Shown one piece after another: positions 11,417-25,200 of a stretch of DNA of 64,000 nt. Origin of the DNA: Diorhabda sublineata (Eukaryota; Arthropoda; Insecta; Coleoptera; Chrysomelidae); assembly GCF_026230105.1 (NCBI RefSeq), contig NC_079474.1, positions 2,304,187 through 2,368,186 of the forward strand. The letters are read 5' to 3'. The first letter of the stretch is position 1, and the number at the start of each line of letters is the position of its first letter. Position numbers and translations under genes: made by a program. The notes beneath the pieces are model-generated. The model searched no databases and was not told the DNA's origin. It saw only the letters and a list, made by a program, of their open reading frames with translations.

Positions 11417-12375
11417 TCAACATCCAATATAATTCGGTCTTCTTTTTTCTTTAAAAGCCACCAAGGCCTCGATTCTATCTTGTGTAGGCAGGAGTTGACA
11501 ATAGCAAGCTTCTTCTATAGACAAACCAGTCGCTAAATCAACTTCTAATCCTTTATTAATAGCCTTTTTAGCCATTTTAACACCTACTGGTCCATTAGGT
11601 AGAATTTTTTCAGCTATTGCTAACGATTTTTCAAAAGCGGCGTCATTGTTTTCATTATGTTCCACAACGTGATTGACAATTCCGTATTCTTTGGCTTCTT
11701 TACCATGAAAAACAGCCGCTGTGTATATTAACTCCTTTGCCAGAGAGGGATTTATCAGCCTCGGAAGCGTTTGGGTACCACCCGCTCCGGGCATTATGGC
11801 TAAACTCGTTTCTACAAGACCCATTTTAGCTGTATCTGCGGCTACTCTAATATCCGAAGCTAACGCTATTTCTAATCCACCACCTAAAAAAATAAATAAA
11901 TAAAAACAATAAATTTGGATAATTAATTATTTACCCATAGCTGCTCCATCGATAGCTGTGATGACTGGTATAGGTAAGTTTATTATTTTATATACCATAT
12001 TTCTCAATTTTAATCCGAATTGGTATACTTCATTTGAAGACATTTCTATACGTTCTTTTAAATCGGCTCCTAAAATTGTTATTTTCCTAATATATTTTTT
12101 AATATCGTTACGTATTTACCTGAACAAAACACTTTTGGAACCAAACTGTGCAGAACAACAACTCTTGTTGTATTATTAATAGCCAGTTGATCCAAAACAT
12201 GATGGAAATTGTTAACAAGATCGACACCTAGAGCGTTTTTTCTTTGAGGCCTGTTCAACCCCACTGTGGCAATACCAGTATATTCTCCCGTTAAATGTTT
12301 TACTACTAGTTCTTTGGAACTGTGAGAATATGATCTAGTTGTTGGTAAAAATAGATTAAACAATTTCTTATTCAT
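11417..12375 (-). CDS. AUH: Methylglutaconyl-CoA hydratase (AUH-type enoyl-CoA hydratase), mitochondrial
   Basis: Three exons on the minus strand (12375-12120, 12069-11935, 11883-11417) give 285 aa. The enzyme hydrates 3-methylglutaconyl-CoA in mitochondrial leucine breakdown. The N-terminus MNKKLFNLFLPTTRSYSHSS is a likely presequence. Crotonase-fold blocks follow: LNRPQRKNALG, VFCSGADLKER, VITAIDGAAMGGGLEIALAS, MGLVETSLAIMPGAGGTQTLPR, and the tail GLSIEEACYCQLLPTQDRIEALVAFKEKRRP. The two catalytic glutamates of the family, in GGGLE and in GLVET, are both present. ADLKER, MGLVETSLAI and the EEACY/TQDR tail favour AUH over short-chain enoyl-CoA hydratase ECHS1. Both intron joins keep phase. 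Confidence 0.9.
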
Positions 12376-13557
12376 AATGTGATTACTAATCGAATAAAAA
12401 CACTTACAAACTATATAACCTGAAAAACTTTCGTCGTCCTATCGCATTATAAACATTAGAGGTAGCAACTACCGTTCCGAAGAATATTTATTAGATCTGT
12501 TACTGAACGAAATTGCGTTGGCAAGTTTGTATTAAATAATTCATAATTATAATAATCAGATTATTTAATATGTTTTAATATTATTAAAAGCTTTATCTAT
12601 CTCACTATAAATTACATAATATCGTAGTAACTTTACATGTTATAATAACTGATACTGCCCATCTCTATATAATAAGGTCAAAGCGGTCAAATATGTTGAA
12701 ATCACAATGATAATGATAATTACGATAACGTAGGTAACGTGTTTATAAGCTTTGGGTAATAATTGAAGCTTCCAACTTCTTATATGCACTGGGACACGAG
12801 TTTTTTTACTGTAGCATGAAATTATGTAATTAAAGCTTGAAACATAATTGAACGTAAAAAAGGTGATAAAAAATTATTAAGTAAATTTCAAAGTTTTTAA
12901 TAATTTCTTATTAGCTTTTTATACGTTTACTAAAGATAAATAAAAATTCGAATGTCATTGGTAGAATCATATTAATCAGAGAATAAACCAATTCTTTTCA
13001 CAAATCACAACAACTATATAAGATGTTTTATAAATAATCATCTTTTGTAATATCATTTGAAGTGATTACAAATAAATTCTCAAAAAATAATACTCAATTT
13101 TTTAGTTAAAAGCGTTACGCGCCATCTATCGGTGAAGTGACAAATGTCGTAAGATTAACGTGAGTCCTAGAAAGACAACTTCCGTTTCTAATAATTACTT
13201 CAACAGGTCCGGCTTTAATAATTTTGGAATAAAAGTGGTATTCAATGAGGTAAATTTTAAATTATACATTATGTTTTTTGAAAAAATTAGAGTGAATTGG
13301 ATTAGAAAACTTTTAGATTTTTATAATATAACGATGAGATTCATATCCATACATTACTTTTATTATCACTATTTTGCTAATGAATCTGTTAAATATCAAA
13401 TCGCAAATTTCGATATCAAACAGATAAGATAGAAGATTGCTATTAACAAATGAAATTATACAATTAGATTTTATCAAAAAAACACTTGAAATGAATAAAA
13501 TCTATAAATAATTGATGAATTCAATCTTTGTTTGATTCGGCCAAGCGAAAAAGAAAC
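12376..13557. other. Intergenic region between AUH and NRF-6-like gene A
   Basis: A+T-rich spacer with no convincing gene. An open frame at 13160-13432 ends in a possible donor near 13251 but resembles nothing known. TATAAATA at 13503-13510 lies 48 bp before the start codon of the next gene and may be its TATA box. Confidence 0.4.
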
Positions 13558-16500
13558 ATGAGGTACCACGTTCTATTTTTTTCATTTTTTTACGTGTTTT
13601 CTTCCATATCTGGTCAATATAATTTAGAGATTTTGGAAAATTTCGATGTTTTGAAGAATTTGCTTTATGAAAATTTGCAGAATTCTAATGTTTCCGATAT
13701 TTGTTTAAAACAATGGGAAGAACTGCGTACCAATGGTACTGATGACATGTGGCAAAGTAAGTAATATAAAAAATTATTTTCAAAGTCAAAAATATTGTTA
13801 TTATTATTTAGATCCAACTTCCAATCAATATTAGTGCTAAAAAGGGGAAAATGTTATGTAATTAACACAATAATAATCACAATAATGAGGCGCAGATTTT
13901 CTAATAGTGATAATTTGAGGATCCCATCTGCTAGAATAAATTCAAAGCCGACCCTAATACATAATAGATCTGATTTGACTGTTGTAATAAATCCACTTTT
14001 GACCTTCATCCTATAGATGTCACTATTACTAAAATAGTCATACTAACAGATCTACAAAAAATGTAATTTTCTATTTGTAATCAATTTTTTTATTACAAAA
14101 AATTGTCTTTGCTCATTAAATCGATAATATAGAGATCAAAATGAAACGTTCTGCGATATATAAATAATAACATCATGATAAAATTGTTTGACACAAATAT
14201 CGAGAGGAGTATAAGAATCTTGTCGCTACTGTTATTCGATCACTGCTTTTGACAACCGTTACTTTAATTTTAGTTATTGACTCCACTTCGAAATTTCCGT
14301 GGAGTGGTTTGTCCGTTAGTACAATTGTTGATTGGGGAAATTACGAACAATGCTTAAACGTTCATCATAAATATTCCGGAGGGGATATAAAAGGAAAATA
14401 TTGCCCTTTCGGTTTTCTCCTACCCATTAATGTGAGTATCAACAATTAACGGTAACGTTACTACATCCGTTGACAAGTTCTTGATGTAATACATAGATGT
14501 CGTCACAAACATTAATCTTAAACTAGACGTTATAAACATTTTTATTTGTAGGGTGTTTATTTATTATCTGTTTGTATGCCAAATGGTTGTACTTATAGTG
14601 ATTATAACGCTGCTATAAAGCTACCTCTATTTACTCATTCACCCTGTCATACCAGGGATGATTTGAATGTAATTTCAAGTGGAGATATTGTTTTTCTGTA
14701 AGTTACTCGTTAATTTTTAAACAAAAATTGTTCGTAATTAGTTATAAACGTGAATAGTTATTTGTTTTTATTGGATTACAGTGTTTTTATTGCTGTAATA
14801 TTCATAATAATAGCTGCATCAACTGGTTACGATGTTTACATTAAACACAAGCAAATAAGTGAGTATAAATATCACATTTATATTGACCATAACTATTTAA
14901 GCATCCCGTATAATGAAAACATATTCTCAAATTCCATACTTGGCTAATAATTAAAGTATTTACAGAAAGTGCTCACCCACTATTTTTGGCATTTTCCCTG
15001 TATACTAACACGAGGAAACTTATACAAACATCGAAAAACCACACCGAACAAATTCAAATATTTAACGGAATTAAAACTATCAGTATGGCTTGGATTATAG
15101 CAGGTCATACTACACAATTACGTATGGGAGAAAGTGTTCTTAACTCTAAAGCCGTATATCAGGTAGGTATTCATAGTTTTCGAACAATATTTTATCATAA
15201 TTTTCACATTATCTCAATGAAAAATTGTTTTGTTGGTTTTGATTATCAAGCTCTGAAAAAAAACTCATGACATTCGACATAACCTTGACCTAAATCTTAT
15301 TGTCGCGATGATTCAGCCTCTGATAGATATAGCTTTCATCCATATTAACAGAATATTTGGCTGGCGAGCATATGTAATCGAAGTCCAAGTTTTCTTCTGT
15401 TCCTGTGATACTTATATTCTATTTTTAGAAATATCAACAATTGAGTACTTTTTACTTAACGTCAGCTCATCTGGGAGTAGACGCGTTTTTTTATATGAGT
15501 GGATTTTTGATAGCTTTCGCTTATATGAAACAAAAAACGAAGCCAATGGCGGTACAAATAAAATCTATACCGCTTTTGATAATACATAGATATTTACGGT
15601 GAGTTATCATATCATTGCTACTCAAATGTTTCGTATTGCGGGTTGCCGCTTTATTATTTCCTATTGTTCATTTCCGTTCGAATGTATTGTATTGTTGGTT
15701 GCCGCTTTGTTATTTTCTATTATTGGTTTCCCGTTGAATGTTTTGTATTGTTGGTTGCCGCTCTATAAGATATGATATCATCTGAAATAAAAACTTTAGA
15801 CCTTTATTTGACATATTTCATACTGAAATCTATGAACTTTAGACTGTATTAAAAATAATTTTGGTGAAAATCGAACTTATAGGGCGAAAAAATGAATAAT
15901 ATCTTATTTATTAAGAAATAGTTTTTGTTTAGATTGACACCAGCTTACGCAATGCTGTTTTTCTTTACCATAACAGTGTTTAAATTTTTGGGAGAAGGTC
16001 CTATTTGGCCGTCAGTTTTAAATATTCTAAAGAGCCGTTGTCAAGATCATTATTGGACATACTTTACTTATACGCAGAATTACGCCAATTATAAAGAAAT
16101 GGTAAATATCATGAACCCCTCGTATATAATGGTAGATCATAAATTAAACTGGATAGCTGCAATATTAACATCTTTCAAGAGTCTTTTTGATAAAAATAAC
16201 GAATTCGTTGAGGTGAAGCTATGTTTTTAACATTTTTCTTATGTGTCAACATTTTTAACCCCTATCAAAGTAATTCTAATTCCGCTTTATGAAGTTATTT
16301 ATAGTTTAATATATGATCCACTTTTTTATTACTCCTTGTATATTTCTTTACTCCAATAATTTTAATTCCCTTCTCTATTTTTTTTAGTGTATTGCCCATA
16401 CTTGGTATCTATCTGTCGATATGCAATTGTACATTCTTAGCATATTAATTTTAATACCTCTATCAATTCTGTTGGCTAAAAATGCAAAAAATTTCAAATT

Positions 16501-18345
16501 GGTTATGATTCTTTGTTTTTTGGTCAATTTATTTTGGACTTTATTACCTTTAGCGACGAAATTGATTTGGACTAATTATAGAAAGTAAGAAAATTGTTAT
16601 TTCATTCGATAATGGGACACACTGTATATATTATTAATATTTTAGTGATTACGAAACTCATTCACAAGTAGTTACTTATACAATGGGCATAACTATGGGG
16701 ATTTTTATGAGAGAGAGGAGAGATAAGCCATTTCTTTATGGAAAAATTTCAAAACCTCAGGTACAGAAATGCTTATTATAGAAAATAATCCTCGCAATTC
16801 TCATTTGTTCTTTCATAAAACGTGGTTATTCTTCGATTTCCCCCTGTATCACATTATGACAGTGTAGAGGTTCGTTGACCTCTACAGTTCGGTTTATGAC
16901 GCATGTGTTATAAGATTAATTTGTTATTATCATACTTTTTATTAATTTTTTTATTTGTTAAATATGAAAACTTATAACTAATTCACAAATTTACAAGAGT
17001 GTCAGTAGTTTATAATATACCAGTTTCATAAACAAAAAGTGTACACTTAATCGCTCGTAGTAGCTTGTAATCCAATACATAACGGAGCATTAAAGGAGGC
17101 GTCAAAACCTAACCTTGAACTGTTATTATAATAAAAATACGAGAATAAAATATTTAATTCAAATTCATACAAAATAAAAAAATGTGCATTCCTGAACAAT
17201 CTTTTTTAACATTTATTCTAAAAACATCGCCGTATAGAAATCAGTTTTTTGTAGTTATTTAATTTATTAATGTGGTGTATTATATTGCCCATAATGGCCG
17301 CCAATGCTGTCCTCTACGAAGAATATATTTTTACCGGAAAACATACACAAACGGCACAAACATATTTCAGTAGTTTTTATAAACCAATATGGTGTATTAG
17401 TTTGAGTTGGATGGTGTATTCGTGTTATTACGGATACGGGGGTAGGTCATATATAACAGAAACTTGTGATTGGACGTTTTTTGTCGTTAATTCTTTTAGG
17501 AATAGTTGCATGGATTCTTAACAGACCAACGTTACAAATTACGGCGAAACTTTCTTATTGCATGTATCTTTTACATGTTCTCGTAGTTATACATGGAACA
17601 TTTACATCAAAATCGCGTAATTATTTCAGCGATTACACCAACGTGAGTATATATACAGGGTGATTCGACATATGGAATATGCCGTGTAGATTTAATTTTT
17701 CATTATAAATTGTTTTTAGTTTTTGAATTGGTGCTCATACTTTATGATAACTTTCATAGTAGCTGTCATATGGACGTTGGCGTTTGAATCGCCGATGATC
17801 ACAATTGAAAAATTCGTTTTTGGCGGGGGAGCCCCGAAAAAACAAAACAAGACTAAAAAACATAGTAAGTATTCATTTTATACTTAATTCTAAGAATTTT
17901 TATTTTTTCGTAAAAATCGGCCAATATAGTATCAATTTATGAAGTAATACATAACCTTATTAATTTATATTCAACTGTCAAAACTATACTACAACCTTAA
18001 AAAATTGTTTATACAGTATAAAATTCAACCTAACCTCATTTATTTCTGCTCAGCTGTCAAATTTAATTATATAGCAGCGTTAAATAACAAATTACGTATC
18101 ACAGTTTGTTGGAGTAGAGTCTACGCTTGCGCGTTTTATTGTTTACCTATTCTATACATAAGTCAATTTGGGATGACGTCACTACCAACCGCCATATTGT
18201 CTTGAGGGACGAACATTACGTTATTTACATTTAAATTATTATTAGTAGTGGTGTTTTATTTTCTTTTGTTTTCATTTTAGGTGTTTCATCTAAACCTTCA
18301 TTCAAACAAGGTGCTACGAAAGCTATCGACCAACCGACGGTGTGA
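13558..18345 (+). CDS. NRF-6-like membrane acyltransferase A (acyltransferase 3 family)
   Basis: Thirteen exons join in frame: 13558-13756, 14274-14431, 14552-14697, 14782-14858, 14966-15162, 15429-15598, 15933-16101, 16388-16584, 16646-16760, 17255-17441, 17500-17642, 17720-17864, 18281-18345 (655 aa). The order is signal peptide (1-20), a cysteine-containing NRF domain (GNYEQCLNV, GKYC, LSVCMPNGCT, HSPCHTRDD), then about ten membrane helices of the acyltransferase-3 fold. Family landmarks are AWIIAGH (His near residue 241), DAFFYMSGFLIAFAY, LTPAYAMLFF, HTWYLSVDMQLY, TMGITMGIFMRE, KPIWCISLSWMVYSCYYGYGG and the end FESPMITIEKFVFGGG. Nematode NRF-6 acts in lipid and drug uptake or transport; the substrate here is unknown. 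The ATG at 13558 was taken because it opens the signal peptide. Gene B is its tandem copy. Confidence 0.92.
15633..15768 (+). repeat. Three-copy ~57-bp minisatellite in intron 6 of gene A
   Basis: Three units share GGTTGCCGCT followed by TTATT, TTTTCTATT and a TTTCCGTTGAATG-like block, with TGTATTGTT at the junctions. They sit between exons 6 and 7 and do not touch the splice sites. Confidence 0.65.
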
Positions 18346-19288
18346 AAAAAAAATTTTATTTTATTGGTTAACGACGTTTTGTAATTTATTTAATAATAAA
18401 ATAATTTATAACAAATCTGCATTTTTTTGAGTACCCACGCCGAAAATTAGTAAAAACTTTCTCATAAATATGATCCATTTATTTAAAAATGTACTTGTAT
18501 ACTATGTAAACATTTCTGATCCGGCAACATCGCACTAATAGTTTATACGAGTTTTGTCTAATCTAAAAAGATTAATACTATTTTAATTTCTTCAAATTAA
18601 TTTTCGAAAAAATTAACAGAAAACTGAAAATTTTATATATAATACCACCTCAATTCACTTTCTTTTTAAGATGAATCATTCTAGTTCGATTTCAAGTAAC
18701 CCGCCATATTAACAACGTTTGATGACTGTTCAATTCAGGGTTCGCGGTCAAATCGATTCTGGTAGTGCTCCTGATATTTATTAGAGGAACAATTCTGCTG
18801 TTACTCAATACCAATAAATGTTATAGTAAATATAAATATAATTAACTTTTTATTATAACATTTAATACACTAGTAACTTAAATACTTAGTAGACAATCGT
18901 GACTGTAGCTTAGATATTTTTCGCGGTAAAAAAGTGACATATGATCAAAGCTGATGTATAACCGGTTGCGTTGTTGTTAGACATACGATTAACAGTTTCT
19001 CATTATCTGATGTGTTTTAATAATTAATTAGTGTTATAATATCAATTATTTTGTATTCATAACTATCTACAGGTACTAAAAATTATATTATTTCCAATTT
19101 ATCTCTAGATAGAGCCTATACAATACTAAAATATTTGAAAATCTCGTGTATCCCAACGGAAAACGTAGAATGATGTTTTTTGTTTTTGATCATCTGTTGT
19201 TACATCCACTTGAGAATTATAGATAACCAGTCGATTGTGGAAAAGAACTTACTCTTCGTTACAAATTTATTACTATTGCACGTGAAAT
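18346..19288. other. Intergenic region between NRF-6-like genes A and B
   Basis: AATAAA at 18395-18400 is a likely polyadenylation signal for gene A. The rest is A+T-rich DNA with no gene; a core promoter for gene B must lie upstream of 19289 but I see no clear TATA box. Confidence 0.4.
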
Positions 19289-22200
19289 ATGAGGTGTTTC
19301 GTGGTATTATTATTTTTTTTCAATTTAGTGAGGTCCCAATTAAATATAAAATTGTTACAAGACTATGAGTCGTGGGAGAATTATGTGCTTAAAAATCTAA
19401 ACAGCACTGGTGTTAATACTCTTTGTTCTAATCAATTGTTGGAATTAGTGACCAATAGTAAGGATAACTTGTGGAAATGTAAGTATTCAGAATATTCTCA
19501 CTAAAGATATAATTAAATAAAAAAAGTTTATCGAGATTTTTTATACCGGTAAATCCATTAGCTGAATTTATTATATACCAAATGTGTGATGGTAAAAAAA
19601 AGTTGTAATATTAAGGTTATGAGCTTAAGTTGACTTGAAATTTTTTAAATATCAATATGATGATGCCTTTTGGACTCAAATTCACATATAGGTTACGTCG
19701 TAGAACAGAAAATTAGAACGACAAGTGGTACATTATAGAATAAGTGCATTGCTAACCAAAGGCAGTATTCCCAAGCATATTTATTCAAATTTTACATAGT
19801 TTTTTTACTTTAATTTCAATAGAATATATCAACATACGTTTTTATTAAACCTCGATCAGGTGTCGGGTATTCTATAATAAATTATATTAATTAAAAAAAA
19901 ACTTTCGTTTATTGAAATCCCGAAGCCTAAGACAACTTTTATTTGTATTTATACTGCATAGATTTATCTGAAACTATTTAGTAAGTCAAGGCAGTATCCA
20001 CTTTTCTCTAATTTGATAACAAAAACTGATAAGAGATACAATGGATGAATCCTTAAAATTTTTAATAACAGAAGGTGACTTTCTGATACTTAAAAATTAT
20101 AATTGAGTTATCAATTACAAAAGAATCAAGTGGCTAATCCACTCTGATTCATAGTAAATAGGTAGTTTTGAAATTGAAATTGAATGTTTTTTTGTAAAAA
20201 ATTTATAATATCTCGAATTTATGTTTCTGACATCCTTTTGGAACATAAACGAAACTCACAACACTGTTGCCAGTTCATATAATTTTATTTCACTAGTTAA
20301 ACAATGTGTAGAAATTAGTGATTATATAATACGCCACAATTAGTGAATAAATTGCATTTTTTTCAAATTTGTAACAAAAAACAGATAACGTACCAAATAT
20401 TGAACGAAAAAAAAAAATATATCAATAATTTTCCAAGAAAGACTAACATTTTGTGGTATACGTAATTCATGCATATAACTGAGTTAAAAGTACTCATTAT
20501 TCTTCTTATTATAAAAGTAGCGTGTAATAAACAAATTAAATATTAAAACATATATATAACATTAAAATAAGTACACAGCAAACATACCAAATCTATATAT
20601 TTACTTAAAAATAAAAAGATCTGGCAACGTCTCAGTGCGTTAAACATTTGCTTGAGTCGTGTTGTACTTAGTGCTATGATTGACGTTTTAATTGTTTTGG
20701 CGATTTGCTGTTAAAGTTTTATTCCATAATAAATCATCAATTGGCGTTTTTATTATAAAAAAAATGGTTCAATAAATATGAATTTTAATATCATCGTACT
20801 TAAAGTATATAATTATGAGGATGAAGCACGGCTATTTTTCTCCCAAAGACAATTTTTTCTCTACGTGTTTTCGTTTATCTATGGAATTAAAGTATCGAAT
20901 TAGAATCTGTCAAGGGAAATTTTCATCTAAAGTATTTATTTTATACAACAATATTTAGAAGCATACGGGGGTGTATTTCGTAGTAAAATTGTTCATATTT
21001 TGAAAAACTTTTGTTGTGAGTGCCCTACATCGAGTAGTTCTATGGAAATACATATTAATATATAGGGTGCTTTATTCAAAAAGAATGGATCTAAATAATT
21101 TATATCAGTTGAGACAAAAAAAAACAAAATTTTTTTAGTTTTCGATGCGACATCAAAATTTCCATGGACCGGCTTGTCTGTATCTTCAAATTTCGATTGG
21201 GGAAATTACGACGAATGTTTGAATATCAATCATGGATATTCAGGAGGGGATATAAAAGGAAAATATTGTCTGCTTAGTCTATTAATACCAATGAATTTAA
21301 CGAAATTTGATCCTTCAGACAGTAACGTAAGTATTTGAATAAGTAATTGAATAAAACCCTCAATATCCACCCAAGGACGGGCTTGTATTAATAAACCGAG
21401 GTCATAAAATAACACCATTAATTCTATGTTAGGTGTAAACTGAACGATTTCACTTCTTCTTTTTTTAATTTTATTTATCTCAGTTTACGTTACTCTCTAG
21501 ACAATCTAGTAATTCTTTTAGTAGTGATTCAATTATTTATTTGTTGTTAGTTTTCTTTTATATTGTCAAATATTGTTGAAAATATTGTTATATAAGTCAT
21601 AAAATTGCAAACGTTGTTAACATATAACGTATAACATTTTCTACGTTGCCGAAACACGGTTTTGAACTCTGATCGTTTTGGTTACCAGACAGCGCATTAA
21701 CCACCCAACTACGGCCATAGTCGTACCTAGTGAAATTTTTAAAAAAGGGTTTGTAATTGAAAAAATTGTTTTTTTTTCTAGAATTTTTATAAACTATCTG
21801 TTTGTATGCCAAATGCTTGTACTCCTGAAGATTACAACGCGATATTGAAAGTTTCTTTATTCCAAAACACACCTTGTCATACTAAAGACGATTTAAATAT
21901 AGTTACTACTGGAGATATCGCCATGATGTAAGTCAATCCATAGATAATTGAAAACAAAACATGGTGTGATACTTTTCTCGTAAATTTTGATATAAAACTC
22001 ATTTTTTTTTCTAATTTTAGTATATTTCTTGTTGTAATTTTAACAATGATGGTAATTTCCACTTGGTACGATGTGAATATTAAAAGACGAAATAAAAGTA
22101 AGTATACACATTTATACTGTGCACGAAAAATAGATGGGGGTGACCGGAAACTTCTTCTTTTTGTATGGTAGTAAAATTTCGTCTCTTTTTTACAATTTCC

Positions 22201-25200
22201 GTTAATTTTGAGTGAAAATTTTCGTAGAATGCGCTCAACCAATATATTTGGCATTTTCCGTTTATTCTAATATCAGAAAAATTATACAAACATCAAAAAA
22301 TCACACCGAACAAATTCAGGTGTTTAACGGAATTAAAACTATCAGCATGGCTTGGATTTTAGCAGGCCATGCAATGAACGCCTGGAACAAATATCCCGTT
22401 ATTAATGATGACGTCATCTCTCGCGTGAGTATCTCGCTTCTTTCTACTGTCTACTTCTGGTTAAAAACTTGATAATAATCATTAATTTTTCAGAAAATTG
22501 ACGATATAAAAATTTTTTATATAACCGGCTCACAGTTGGCAGTAGACACGTTTTTTTATATGAGTGGATTTTTAGTAGCTTTCATTTATATGAAACAAAA
22601 ATCGAAACCGTTATTTTTACAAATAAAATCGTTTCCAACATTGATTATTTATAGATATATAAGGTGAGCATATATATTACAAAAAAATTAAATATTGTTT
22701 ACATGTTACGCGCGTTGCCCCCATTAATTGCGATCTTATACACGAACGCAGGTATCATGGCGCTCGCTTGTGGAAATTCCGCAACAATGTTGCCAGTTCT
22801 CATAATATAATTTCAGTAGACTGTCAAATTAATAGTAAACCAGTTAAGTAGTTGGCAAAATGTTATTTAATCAATGAAAATTACTAAACGCATTCACATC
22901 TCGTCCATATCTTGTATTTTATTAGACAAGATAATCCCTAAAAGGATTTTCAATTCATGACGTCATACTATCTCCGAAAATGTTGATTTTATGAAAAAAA
23001 GGTTCAAATAATAAATAAAGTTTATAGAAAGTTCTACAAAAAAGGCCTTATACATTTTTTACGTAAACCTATTATTTTGGCTGTTATGACCCAAAATATA
23101 TCGACAGAAGCCGATATATTTTGTCTCGAACAGCTTTTTTCTATAGCTTTTCATGAGCTTCATTTTGTGTTTCAAACTTTTTTCACTATAATCAATATTT
23201 TCGTAGATATTTCGTAAAATTGTTAAAACTTCGAAGGGGGCTGGGGGGTGAATGAGGCTTTGTCGGTTAAAATCCTTCTAGGAATTATCTTAATTTCCTT
23301 GTATTTTTGGGATAACATACTTAACGGATTATATAAAATATCTCAAATATTGTTCTAATAGAATAACAATAGTTTACTGGAAAATAAATAGACCTGGCAT
23401 CGCTGCTTATCACTGCCATTCTTGATTGAGACGTAAGGCGTAGATTGATGCATTGATGTTATAACTGTTATAACTACAGTGGCGTACTGCTATTTCATTT
23501 AAGCAACAAATGACGCTTTTATTATAAAAAATTGTAGAGTTCTTTAATGATTAAAAAAAGTGAATATTGAAAATCTTGCTTATTTATTGCGCAAAAAAGC
23601 AGGTGATCGTTTTTTGTTTTTAGATTGACTCCAGCTGTCGCCGTATTATTTTTCTTTTCGATAACAATTTTTAAATTTATGGGCGACGGTCCTGTTTGGC
23701 TTGAAGGTATTAAGGTTATCACTGATACCTGCCAGAAACATTATTTATCGTTTTTTACCTACACACAAAACTACGTGAATCATGACGATATTGTAAGTAA
23801 ATTTGCTGACATTCCATACGTCAACAATCAGAATTACCAATACAGTACCTACTATTTTTCCCAACTCGATTTATATTGTCAGATCCATCTAGTGTTTTAA
23901 ATTGAAAGTATATAAAATTGACATTTTACAAATAAATCATTTGTGCTCCACTCTTCCCTACTGTTATACGCCCTCTCCTCATCCTCAGAGTGTTCAGATA
24001 ACATGTTGCTGTTAATTCTATTTTGTGTTTTCTTGGGATTTATCGATTACATTTTTTTTACAGTGTCTGATTCACACCTGGTACTTATCAGCTGATATGC
24101 AATTGTTTGTTTTTAGTACCATGTTTCTAATATCGTTATCGTTGTTCTTAACTAAGGATCCAAAAAATTTCCATATGGTCATGATGATTTGTTTATCGAT
24201 AAATGTATTTTTCATTTTTTTACCTTTGATAACGAAACTTATATGGAATAATTATGACAAGTAAGATATCATTACTATTACTATTGAACAAATAATAAGA
24301 AAACTTGCAACACTGTAAAATTTTAATAGACCAGTGGTGTGGAATCAATAATTCACCGAAGTGATTTTTTTATAGCAATTGCTTCATGTAATTAAATTAT
24401 TAAGAAAATGACAGCCATTATAAACATTTGTCTTATTCTTCTGATTTACAGGATGTCCTGTAGAATAGCCTCTGTTTTTGTACAAAATGCCACGTTCGTG
24501 GTAAATTTTTTTTTCATTTGTAGTCTCTTCGACACGCATTCCAGAGCGATAGACTACACAGTGGGGATCATGATGGGGATTTTTTTGAGAGAAACTAAGA
24601 ATAAACCATTTCTTTTCAACAAATTTTCAAAAACTCAGGTATTTGAATTTGCTGAAAATATTTTATAGGTATACTTATAAACATAAAATAATAATCTTAT
24701 TTTAAAAATAATAGAATAAATCACTCAAATAGATAAAACCATGTATATTCTCAAAAAATCAATTTTACATAAAAAATAATATAATAAAAAAATTTCACCT
24801 CACTTAGGTACGCCCATGTGATTCTAAACAACGCTTCTTTAGGAATGAAGTTTCGGCCATCTGTTGGTGACATTATGAACGACGTATTTTATTCCTCTAT
24901 AGATTTCTATAGCTTGGTATTCGACGTATTAAAGCGTAGTTGCCAAATGTAAATAATTTCTTTATTACTAATACATCAGGGATTATTAATAGCATTACGA
25001 GGTTATAATATTCGATCAAATCTCATGAAGGAGAGCAGTAGAAAAAACATTGAATAACATTTTATTCAGAAATAAGTGTTGTAGCTATCAGACTCGTATA
25101 TTGATTATAACCATTTTTTTAAACTGACCATAACGAGTAATAGTCTTTTAAAATATTTTTTATTTGAAAATTCTACTTTTAATTACAAATTCTTTAGTTA

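Noticed and set aside
13160..13432. 90-codon frame upstream of NRF-6-like gene A
   Set aside because: No recognisable content; composition expected for A+T-rich DNA.
16863..16886. 9-bp inverted repeat TGTAGAGGT / ACCTCTACA in gene A intron 9
   Set aside because: Short, single, and expected at some frequency; no further evidence of function.
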